This document shows, in pieces, positions 10,350 through 19,893 of a DNA stretch of 64,000 bases (position 1 is the first letter of the stretch; each line of letters begins with the position of its first letter). The notes beneath the pieces are model-generated. The model was not told the origin of the DNA, made no database searches, and saw only the letters and a program-made list of their open reading frames with translations. Origin of the DNA: Symbiodinium sp. CCMP2592. Lineage: Eukaryota; Sar; Dinophyceae; Suessiales; Symbiodiniaceae. The DNA lies in contig CAJNDT010001225.1 in assembly GCA_905221615.1 (NCBI GenBank), positions 124,001 to 188,000 of the forward strand, in the 5' to 3' direction. A program made the position numbers and the translations under genes.

Positions 10350-12450
10350 CGTCGCGCAGAGACCTATGCACCCAGCCCTGGAGAAGGACTTCTGGCTCAG
10401 GCTATAGTATAACAAACCCCAAAATCCTATTCTAGTTACCAAGGCCCTTATATTATCATACCTTTATAGGTCCCTTGTAGTAGCCTTTATAGACCCCTTT
10501 AAAGGGCTCAGGGCTTGGAGCGGGATTGATTAAGTTAAGTACTTCCAAACGAAATAATTAAGAATTGAGGTAATTAGTTTTAGACTTACTTAGCTCAATG
10601 CTTATATACTTGGGTTAGTTCCAATCGTTCCAATCGTAATTAGCTGAATTTCTTAAGCAATGCTAGTGGAGCCCTGATTTGGTCAGGTGTTGCTGTAGGG
10701 CAGCCTGCAGCGCATGCTGCCCGACAGACCCCAGCTAGGCAGGACAGCTCTCAAGCGAAGTGTCTGCCATCGAGGAGAAAGCCTATTGCAAAGATACCGG
10801 GTGTGCCGCTCAAAAACCTAGACATTAGCTTCATATGACCCCTTCTTACCCTGGGACACAACCTCCAAAATGCTGAGTGCTCGGATCGCCAGGTAGGGCA
10901 AAGGCGGCATTGTAAGGAAGGCAAAGCACGGTAGAGGGTTGATTAGGGTTTAGGGTTGGGGGAGGGCTATCTTCACTCGAATCCGCAAAGTATACCTGAA
11001 GAATCAGGGGGCTTAGTAAGGCTGCTAGTAAGGTAGCCATAGTTTTATTTATCTACATACAACCCCAATCGGGGTACTCACAACATTACTTACTAAGTCC
11101 CCTCATCCTCCAAGCAGGTGTAGGTGTGAGGGAATATATTCTGCCACTACTGGAAGTTGCCCCGAAGGGACTATACCTACCGTCGCTGTCTCTGGGGTCG
11201 GACCTACTTGCGTGATATCATGCACTGACGGTCTGGGTCACTGAACCCTAATCATGCGCAATACGGAAACCTTCAAGCCCGAAAAACAAAAGCATGACCA
11301 GCGCAGTTGGAATTCTCAATGATAAGCTGGCGTCCTAGACAAATCCGTCACTCGGTTTAAGGGGCGGAGTTGTATCAGTCTTGATCAGTCAGGGTCCTAA
11401 TTCGAGGACCGAGATTTATGGGCTTGCGGCTTTTTTGGAGCCGCTTGAGCACTGAAACTTCAACTTAAACAGTTCACCATTAAACCCAAACCTCTAAACC
11501 CTTCAACCCTAAAGCCCTACTGTAAAGATCCCTAATTTCATCTTTGGAGCACGGCAGCCTTGCATTAGGCACTTCATTCCAGCTGCTCAGCAACCAGCGG
11601 CCTGCCCAAACCGAGACACCTTCCTGAGGGGCCATTTCCGCGCAGGCTTAGGTTTTCTTGGTCCTCGGGCTTTTAGGCTTTGGGTTTGGGCGTTTAGGGA
11701 TTCTGGGAATTTCGTTTTGGGGGTTCTATGGCTTTCCAGTACGGGATCAGGTGTTGGTTCAGATATGTCAAACGCGATAAACATTGCCTGAAAGATCTGC
11801 CGTCCTACCCTAACCCCCTATCGAACAAAAAACTAACCTTGCTAAGGACACAGAACATAAGGAACGCGTCATCCGCAGCCGTCAAAAAAGGCTCCTGATT
11901 GAGCATTTCGGTACACCCCAAAATGTTTTTGCACGAGAGTCAATTGAAGCCCTACAGTCCTCAACCGGCCCTACCACAATGAGAATCCTAATCCTAAACC
12001 CCAAAACGCCCAAATCCAAACCGAACTGCCCCGACTGATCGTTCCGGGATGCTGGCGCAGACTCAGAAGAAGCGGCTGTAGATGTCCTGCAATCCCGGCC
12101 TCAGCGTAGTAATGAAGGGGCTTCATAACTAAGCAATACCAGGATTTTAGGGCGTAGGCTTGAGGAGTTTTGTGTAAAGGATTTTAGCCCGATTTGAGTT
12201 GCAGAGCCGTAATTAGGGCATAGGTCCAGAGCAAGGAAATACCTTTGCGAAGTTCGTCGAAGTTCCTTACGAAGTGGCCCGCAGATGCCCCCTTAAAACA
12301 GGCAGACTGTTGCGGACCCACAAGGTTCAAAAAGCTCTGAATAAGATGGAACTGTACTTGAACTAAGCTCCCTGAACTCCGAACCCTGTAGACCGTCACA
12401 TAGGCGACGATCGGCCTCTACATCCTAAGCAAGTCGTCAGCATGGCGCCA
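10350..12450. other. Interval with no supportable gene
   Basis: Only short open frames containing telomere-like words are present. Degenerate family L-like and V-like element pieces and isolated CCCTAAA motifs are visible. A possible splice-like CAG followed by an open stretch near 11000 is too short to call. Confidence 0.5.
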
Positions 12451-12454
12451 ACTA

Positions 12455-12555
12455 CTGTTGATGATATAAATCCTGCACTACTTTAAGGGCCCTAAACTAT
12501 GGGATTTTTGGTACATTCCTTATTATGGGTAATGCAGCATTTATATCATCAACCG
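12455..12555. mobile_element. TA-flanked TIR element, family B
   Basis: Ends CTGTTGATGATATAAATCC / ATTTATATCATCAACCG, flanked by TA on both sides. Other copies: 15676-15776, 18861-18961, 22570-22648 (shortened), 30952-31039, 38297-38397, 43856-43956 and a diverged one at 6223-6322. Confidence 0.8.
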
Positions 12556-12865
12556 TAGGATCACTCCGTTCAGGCTACTTAGACTCTCACGAATAAACTC
12601 ATCAAGTCTCCACCCTGCTTGGAGGCCCAGAGGACTTAGTAAGTAGGTTATAAGTAGGGTTAGTGTTTAGGGTTTAGGGTTACTTATAACCCTAAATATA
12701 ACCTACTTGCTAAGTCCCCCGGACCTCCAAGTACACCCAGCCGCAGCCATGCAAATTCAAGAGCTCTGCTTGGGGGATGCAACTTGAGTTATGTCAGCAC
12801 TCAAGGTACAGGGTACTGTAGGAAGCTGATTAAGAAACCTTGGGCCTTTATTAGGGTTCCTTATA

Positions 12866-12968
12866 TGGGAGTTTCCGAAAATAGGGGTACCTCATTTTTG
12901 GGTCCTTATAATAAGGATCCTACTATTTAGGGTGCTATATTAGGGTCCCCTATTTTCGGCAACTCCCA
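12866..12968. mobile_element. TIR element, family A, TSD TA
   Basis: Intact TGGGAGTTTCCGA left end and slightly mutated right end (TTCGGCAACTCCCA), flanked by TA on both sides. Confidence 0.8.
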
Positions 12969-13212
12969 TATGAAGCCTGCTATTTCTGGGGGTTACAGGC
13001 CCAGGGTCTCTTGATCAGGTTCCTTCTTTAGCAGTCTGCGTCGATACCACCATAAAGGGAACTCCAGAAATTTGGAATAGGGTTTCAGGGTAGGATACCT
13101 TATAATTTACCATAGAAGGGTTTAGGATAACCATATTCCAACTTCTGGCTTCTACTTTAGAGGAGAGTGAAGGCGCCTTGGGTCGGATTCGAGCCATCGA
13201 CTGAGGTCGATA

Positions 13213-13376
13213 TGGGAGTTGCCGAGAATTAGGCGTACCCCATTTTGGGGGTCCTTACAATAAGGATCCTACTATTTAGAGTACTATATTGGGTCACTAT
13301 TTTGGGGGTCCTTACAATAAGGATCCTACTATCTGGGGTGCTATATTATTAGGTCCCCTAAGATCGGAAGCTCCCA
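13213..13376. mobile_element. TIR element, family A, with duplicated core
   Basis: The TIRs are mutated but recognisable. The core TTTTGGGGGTCCTTACAATA-AGGATCCTACTAT occurs twice in tandem, so the element is about 60 bp longer than its relatives. TA flanks both ends. Confidence 0.75.
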
Positions 13377-13860
13377 TATGGTGAGCTCGTGACAAGACTT
13401 GCACGGCCCGTTATTATGATTTGCGTCGCTGCCATGGGAAACCACTCGAGGTCAAAGGGTCCTAGGTCCAAGTGTGCAGTCCCGTTCGGTTCGGAACGTC
13501 TCCGCGAGATGAAGGCCAGATCTTTCTCCTTATTGTTGTCGTGGAAGCTCACGATGTCTTGACACGAGTAGTACTCCCCTGCATGCCTCAGCAGATTATC
13601 CATGGCACCGTGCACACTCACACGGCAACGAGTGCAAATGTCCAACGAAATATCTTCTGCATCGGCGAAGGAGGCCTGCCACATGGCCATACCAGTGGCC
13701 GCAATCTCTATTTTCTTACTTCTAGACGACTAGCCTCGAAGTGCATTCTACAGAACTCAAGCGCGCTCTCCTCCAAACACCCTGAAGTTTCTTTCCGGAG
13801 GTCGGACGCTCCGTAACGTACTAACAAGGCCTGGCGGCGAGTGTTGCAGCTACTCTCACA
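13358..13860 (-). CDS. Possible multi-exon hypothetical gene
   Basis: Minus-strand exon-like pieces. A stretch with DLRKETSGCLEESALEFCRM ends at a GTAAG-type donor near 13730. After an AG at about 13685 the frame continues as ASFADAEDISLDICTRCRVS and stays open for about 100 codons until it enters the family A element at 13376. A further open piece lies upstream at about 13860-14010. Amino-acid use looks coding; no domain is recognised. The exon model is tentative, and the family A element may have disrupted the 3' end. Confidence 0.35.
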
Positions 13861-14081
13861 ACACGCACGAAGTGGGCTGTTTCAGGGATTCCAACACCCA
13901 ACTCCGCAACCTCAAACTCGATGTCCCACAATTCGAAAAATGCTGCATCCACAGCCACAGCCAGTGAAACACTCCTGGGTTTTTTGTCGATGATGAAAAT
14001 CAGATTCCCAAGGAACACCCAGAAAACATACGGGACTCTCAGAGCCCTGAAATTAACACCTAAACCCCACACCCTCCCCTC

Positions 14082-14260
14082 ACCCTAAGCCCTCAACCCC
14101 AAACCCGAAACTCCGAACCCTAAACCCCAAACCCAACCCTGAACCCTAAGCCCTCAACCCTAAACCCTCAACCCTAAACCCCAAACTCCAAACCCTAAAC
14201 CCCCCCAAACCCTAAACCCCAAACTCCGACCCTATAAGCCCTGAACCCTAGACCCCAAAA
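14082..14260 (+). repeat. CCCTAAA-type array
   Basis: Imperfect CCCTAAACC, CCCTCAACC and CCCCAAACC units; followed after about 90 bases by an opposite-strand array. Confidence 0.8.
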
Positions 14261-14342
14261 TTACCGCGAGCCCTCCATGTGGCCCCAGGCAACCAGGGCA
14301 AAACTCCGGAGCGACCCTCCAGCGCCCCACGGAGCACCTCAT

Positions 14343-14625
14343 CGCACTTGAAGGATTGAGGGGACTTGGGTTAGGAGTTTATGGTTTAAGGATTTAGGGG
14401 TTTAGGGGATTCTGGGGTTTAGGGGGTTCATAGGGGTTTGGGGTTTATCGGGGTTTAGGGGTTTACAGGGGTTTAAGGGGTTTAGGGGTTATGGTTTAGG
14501 AGTTTTCTGGGTTTTGGGTTTAGGGGTTTGGGAGTTTAGGGTTTAGGGGATAAAGGGGTTTAGGGGGTTTAGGGGTTTAAGGGGTTTAAGGGTTTAAGGG
14601 GTTTAGGGGTTTAGGGTTGGGGGCT
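14343..14625 (-). repeat. TTTAGGGG-type array, opposite orientation
   Basis: GGGGTTTAGGGGTTTA units with length variation, oriented opposite to 14082-14260, so the two arrays converge. Confidence 0.8.
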
Positions 14626-15675
14626 TAACTTAGGTCAGTGTTGAAAACGGTTTAAGGCCGTGCAAGGCTTCTCGTGGTTTGTAGGGCTTTATATACAACA
14701 AGGCTGGAGTTTGGGCATGTTTTGGGCGTGGAGCTCATAGGGGTTGTAGGGGTTGCAAGGGTTCATGGAATTCCATAGGAGTCAACATGTTTGCTGAATG
14801 AGTTTTGTTGAAATCTCGGAGCCTTGCGGTGACGATTCGGTGTGTCCTGTTTAGGGTTGCAAGCAAGGGCAGGATTTGCAACGCAAGGATTTGGTTTCTC
14901 GATAAGCCTTCATCATTTCCGCAGAGGCGTCATAAGCACAAGACACCTCTTGAGGCAACTGCGCTTGCAGGATCACAGGACCTAGTATGTAGGCTGCAAC
15001 TGAACTTTACGATACTTACAACCCTACCCAGAACCGACTGACGAAATGGCACTGCTCTCTGACTTGCACCCCGAATCGCCTCAACAGTTAAAGCGAAGCC
15101 TAAACCGCAACGCGCAACCCTAAACCCGATATCTTCAATTTTCTCACTGTAGGTGGTCAGGTATGTGGTTTGATTTGAGTCCAACATTATTGCGTGATGA
15201 AGGGGTCTTCGCAAGTCGGTTACAAGCATTTGGCAAGGGATACTTAGGGTTGATAAGCGTTCCTTCCGGTTTTACAGTACACAGGGTGTATAGGGTTCTC
15301 GAGGGTCTTTTCTTTATCGATCGGGGGACTTAGTAAGAAGGTGCTGTTTGGCGGGTTTCAACGAGTCTGTCAGAAAGGGGGTCTTGGGGTCCAAGACCCT
15401 GCAGTGGCCGTGGCTCGTGGTCGTCACTGTTCATGACATACGCAGCAGGACTTATACCGTTTTGTGGGATTAAGAGCTGGGGGCCCTAAACCCTAAACCC
15501 CAAAACCAAAACCCAAAACCCTAAACCCTAAACCCCAAAACCCAAAACCCTAAACCCCGGGGGCTTCTTTTCGTTTAGGCCGTTTAGGCTTCTGAAAGTG
15601 GAAGTCGGTGGCTTGTATCCTCGAGGCGTTGGACCTGAGTGACGCCTACTTCAACTTGGGCTGCAACTCATACTA

Positions 15676-15776
15676 AGGTTGATGATATAAATCCTGCATT
15701 ACCTTAAGGACCCTGAACTATGGGAATTATGGTATATTCCTTACAAAGGGTAATGCAGGATTTCTATCATCAACCG
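15676..15776. mobile_element. TA-flanked TIR element, family B, absent from the paralogous site
   Basis: Sits between AACTCATAC-TA and TA-TCAACCTGAA downstream of membrane paralogue 1. The matching place downstream of paralogue 2 (about 19645-19665) reads AACTCATACTGCCAACCTGA with no element. Confidence 0.85.
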
Positions 15777-15865
15777 TATCAACCTGAAAGAAGACGCCAG
15801 AGTAGCACGGCAAGCACAACTGTATCGGTAACAGTATGGCCCAGGGAATACGAATGAGTGCAATA

Positions 15866-15976
15866 CTGGGCGTTGAAGTGACCAGGGAGAAAAAAGTATA
15901 GACTTTCATTTCAGAATAGTTCCTTTAAGGAGCAGGTGCCCAAACAAAGTATTTAAGTATGGTACTCCAAACCCAG
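15866..15976. mobile_element. CT...AG TIR element, introner family CA3
   Basis: CTGGGCGTTGAAG at the left and GTACTCCAAACCCAG at the right, with an internal AGGGAGAAAAAAGTATA shared with 20082-20181. Flanking bases do not form a clean 4-bp duplication. It lies downstream of paralogue 1; the matching region of paralogue 2 lacks it. Confidence 0.7.
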
Positions 15977-16092
15977 GGTGCGATTGCCCCAAAATCAGGC
16001 TACATGAAAAGCAGCTCTTCCACTTGCCCAAGTGGCAATGCATTGCGCAGGCAACAGCTATGCTAAATCTAACCCTGTATCCTTCAACTAGG

Positions 16093-16196
16093 TAGGGGCT
16101 TCCGAAAAAAGGGACCCTAATATAGTACTCTGAATAGTAGGATCCTGAGTATAAGGACCCCAAATAAGGTACCCCTACTTGTCGGAGAAACTCCCA
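16093..16196. mobile_element. TIR element, family A, TSD GG
   Basis: Left end mutated, right end CGGAGAAACTCCCA, flanked by GG on both sides. It lies 15 bases past the stop of membrane paralogue 1. Confidence 0.7.
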
Positions 16197-16211
16197 GGTA
16201 GGCTAGCTAAC

Positions 16212-18125
16212 TCAAGGGTCCCTGACCTGAGTGAAGAACAAGCTTCCATGCGCATACCGTTTAACCGCGAGCTGCTGTGTGCGAGAAGAAAGGAAAGCCT
16301 CAAACTCCATGATGTCGTGCTCCATGTAGCTTAAGCCAATCCTGTCGAGGTAAGCTACCTCCGCGGTCTGTGAAGCCCCGAGGCCACTGATCTTTCGAGC
16401 CTCTTGCCTTGCCCTTTCGCTGGCGAGCAGTTCCCAAGGCATCTTGCCTTCGCCCTTTCTGTTCTCAAAGTAAAAAATGTGAAGTACCTGGTGCAATTCG
16501 GCCGCCCGGTCCACGTTCTGCTTCCATTCCTCAAACCATTGACACCCCCAGGGGGCTCTGTACTGATTCTCGACGCAGCGGACTTCGGCATCCTGCAAAG
16601 CCTCGGCAAGTTCCTGCTCCCACTCGATGTCTCCTTGATGCTGCTTTATCAGCAGCCGCTGGCCCATTGCTTCGGCATCCGCTCTTTTGAAGGCAAGTGT
16701 CTGGTCATAGTTTTGGCACTCATCGGCACAGATTTCCACCACACTGAGGTATGTAGAGGCCGGTACAGGGCCATAGATTTGATGGCACCAGCACTTGCCA
16801 GAGGTCTCCGGGACGTCTGCATGTCGACCCAGGCCAGAAGCTGTGTCTGTCAAGAAGACACAAGCAAGTGAGAAGGTGTCCTCCTCAGTAACGCTTGAAA
16901 CTGCTTTGTCCCAAAGGTCGCTGTACTTACCAGGGAAAGATACAACGCAGTCAACAGCACTCTGGCTAATGTGTCCTGGGAAAGCCACACGGGCGGAAGC
17001 CAAGCCAAACCCTGACAACTCGGCAAGCTTCTGCAAAGTTTCCAGATTCATCGGCACGGTGCCCACCATGCCACTGAGCAAAAGCACGTTGAAGACTTGG
17101 AAGGACACGTCAAGCGTCACCAGTGTTCGTGGGGTTCTCCCGCTTTTTCCCATGAATGCGGACAGGCCAACAAAACTCAAAGCAGGGCCTAGCGGAACCA
17201 AGCAAGCGTTTGCGTAAAGGAGGCATGCCGTCCACCAAATGGAATCATGACTTCTTGATTGCCCCATAGCGCTGCTGGCTGCATGGCAGAGTGCCCAACA
17301 CTGGGTTGCCAAGACTGCAAAGCAGCAGCCAAAAAAAACGAGTACGCTTGGAATACTGAGTTTGCTCGGGCAAGTGGCCTGGCACATCCCATGGACGAAG
17401 CTCAGCATTAACACAGCAAGCGAACAAACACCAAGTGTTGTGAGAACGCCACACCATCGGGCAGTCCGGTGCCAGCCGAGAGCGCGTAGCTTGAGGATCG
17501 TCATATACAATTGCAGGATGTTGCAAAGGACCTCCCACCAAACCATTGATGCAAACTTTGCCAGCTCTCCCTGGATGAAGTCATCATTCCAAAGGTGCTC
17601 CAAGCTCTCATCGAACAGGGGCAGCGCCAAGCAACACATCGTGATGAAACTTAGAAGCTGCAGCGGGTTGCTTCTAGAGAACCGGTCAAGCCTGTGAACA
17701 AACATGCAGAGCCCAAAGCCAGTCACGATGGGTCGACAGATAGCATCGCAAACCAGATGGAAATCGACACGTGTCTCTGAAGACTTCTGATAATGAATCT
17801 TCTCCTCTTTCTCAAACCGGTCCCAGACGGCTCTCTCTGTGAAAGGAAGGTTCAAGGTGATACGGGCTAAGGTGTAGAAGGCCAGCGCCACCTTGGCTCG
17901 CCAACGCCATCTGGGCTGCTGTTCCAGATCCTCCAAATCCTTTCTCATGTCTGCCAAAGTGGTTCGTTTTCTCGAGGGCCGGGCAGAGGCCTCGTCACCT
18001 GAAGCCTGGACCAGCTGTACGCCTTGCTCGTTGCCACGTCTTAAAGCCAGCTCCACACCTTCCTGCCTCGAGGCGTGTTCGGTGGGCATCGCTCTGCTGC
18101 AGCCGGAGGAGGGTCTCAGAATCAC
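16212..18125 (-). CDS. Multi-pass membrane protein, paralogue 1
   Basis: An uninterrupted 637-codon frame; the family is unrecognised. The N-terminal 75 or so residues are charged, then about seven or eight hydrophobic segments span roughly residues 80-370 (for example VLVFFGCCFAVLATQCWALC and VSFQVFNVLLLSGMVGTV). The C-terminal 240 residues are soluble, with a charged, probably helical stretch rich in E, Q, R and W. The annotated ATG may not be the true start: paralogue 2 begins at the position of internal Met-13 (MPTEHAS). The gene has no intron at the site where paralogue 2 carries an introner (single TTTC at 16456-16459). Paralogue 2 lies about 1.8 kb upstream on the same strand; the C-terminal half is almost identical between the two while the N-terminal half has diverged. 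A receptor, channel or transporter role cannot be chosen. Confidence 0.8.
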   Translation of the reverse strand: MILRPSSGCSRAMPTEHASRQEGVELALRRGNEQGVQLVQASGDEASARPSRKRTTLADMRKDLEDLEQQPRWRWRAKVALAFYTLARITLNLPFTERAVWDRFEKEEKIHYQKSSETRVDFHLVCDAICRPIVTGFGLCMFVHRLDRFSRSNPLQLLSFITMCCLALPLFDESLEHLWNDDFIQGELAKFASMVWWEVLCNILQLYMTILKLRALGWHRTARWCGVLTTLGVCSLAVLMLSFVHGMCQATCPSKLSIPSVLVFFGCCFAVLATQCWALCHAASSAMGQSRSHDSIWWTACLLYANACLVPLGPALSFVGLSAFMGKSGRTPRTLVTLDVSFQVFNVLLLSGMVGTVPMNLETLQKLAELSGFGLASARVAFPGHISQSAVDCVVSFPGKYSDLWDKAVSSVTEEDTFSLACVFLTDTASGLGRHADVPETSGKCWCHQIYGPVPASTYLSVVEICADECQNYDQTLAFKRADAEAMGQRLLIKQHQGDIEWEQELAEALQDAEVRCVENQYRAPWGCQWFEEWKQNVDRAAELHQVLHIFYFENRKGEGKMPWELLASERARQEARKISGLGASQTAEVAYLDRIGLSYMEHDIMEFEAFLSSRTQQLAVKRYAHGSLFFTQVRDP

Positions 18126-18744
18126 CCTATCGCCGTCATCACGCTATCAGAAAAGTGATTGCAGACATACTATTCCTAATATTACTCGAACCACAGACAT
18201 CAGGAGCCTTAGCATAGCCGGTTTGAAATAGCGTGAAGTCTTGCATCGTGAGCAGTTCAGGTCGAGGCGGGTGGCATCCTAAGCGCCGACACTCGGACTA
18301 CACCATAGCCCCGTAACCCCAGGCCCCAAACCTCCCAGCCCCCAACGCGCCAAGTAATCCAAAAAACCCTACATCGCTCAATGCTGCGAAATTCGCAAGA
18401 TTCCTGCATCAGAATTTGGTTACTGTGGGGCATGAGGATGGAGTTTTGCGATTCTTATAAGGAACCCGAATGAAGGCCCAAGGTTTCTTAATCAGGTTCC
18501 TCCATTACATTAACCGACCCTTAGCCCTGATAGACGTGGAGTATTGAAGGGGAACTCTGACTCTTGAAGCGAAGGTCAAAACTGGGTTGGCCTTTAAACA
18601 CCCTGAAAAATATTTATATATAGGGTCCCTTATAAACCCAAACGGAAATAAACAAGTCCCAAAATCCAACCTAGGAAAGGTTCACAAAAACCTGACGACT
18701 TCGAGTCTCTTCTCACAGGGCTTTTAACATGGAGCCTTGGTTTT

Positions 18745-18964
18745 CTAGGATGCCCAGTAACCTAGGAACAAAAAGGGCTCCCTTGTTGGTATTGGGTAAC
18801 TTTATAAGGAATCTAGGACTACAAAAAGGGAATAAGGGTACTGCAATACTGGGCATCCTACTGTTGATGATATAAATCCTGCATTACCCATGATAAGGAA
18901 TATACCATTATTCCCATAGTTTAGGGTCCTTAAGGTAATGCAGGATTTATATCATCAGCCGTAG
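18745..18964. mobile_element. CT...AG element CA5 split by a nested family B element, TSD TTTT
   Basis: CA5 starts CTAGGATGCCCAG at 18745. Its terminal CATCCTAG is interrupted after TA by a family B element (18861-18961), which duplicated that TA; the final G is at 18964. TTTT flanks both ends of the reconstituted CA5 (18741-18744 and 18965-18968). This fixes the order: CA5 first, family B second. Confidence 0.9.
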
Positions 18965-19893
18965 TTTTAGGGTTTCGGAGACACCAGAGTCTCAGGCTAA
19001 AGCCCTAAACAGCCCTAGAACCCACACGCTAAATGATCCTAAGTCCTCAGCCCTGCATCAAGCCCGAAATCACCCTAACGCTTAAACCCGAAACAACGCC
19101 GAAACTTAAAGCCAAAGCTTAAACCCTAACGTGCAATAAGACATCTGCATTCGCGCACTTTAGGTGGAGCCTCCGGCATGATATGGGTCCGGTGTTTGGT
19201 GTTTGGGATAGATTAATATAGGGGCCTTCTTAATATAGGTAGTGTAGGGTGTTGGGGTATGCTATAGTATAAGTGTCATAAGGATTCATAGGGAACCCCG
19301 AAAATAGAACACGTAATTATTAGGGCCTCTGGATTGCTTGCAGGATCAAGGGACTTAGTAATTCGGTTATACATGTTTCCGAAGTTTGTTGTAGGCTCTA
19401 CAGGGTTTTATGCAGGTTTCAAAGGGCTCTCCAGGGCTTTCTGGATTTTTGGACATGTTTGGTGCTCTATTCGGAGGGTTTATCAGCAACCTAACACACT
19501 CTGTATCACAAAGGGGACCGAGTTGGGGTCTGGGTTTATGCCGTGGCTTAAGACTCTTAACGTTTGGTGTCAAGAGATTGGAGTTTACTTGCTAGAATTT
19601 GGAATTCGTGCTTTCCCCTGCGAGACGCCTGCTTCAACTAGAGCACAACTCATACTGCCAACCTGAACGAAGCAGCACGAGTAGAAACACAAGCACACGT
19701 GTATCGATCACAGTATCTAGTAGCCCCAAAGACAGAAAGTAGAATCATCTCTCCTATATATTTGGTCAATGTGGGAAGGCAGCAGCTAAGGTCTTTTTTT
19801 ATGTAAAATCAGCACCCAAATCCAACTGGGCAAGCTAGCCAACTTTGCAAATGCATTCCAGGCCACACACACATACTGTTTAACTGCGAACTG

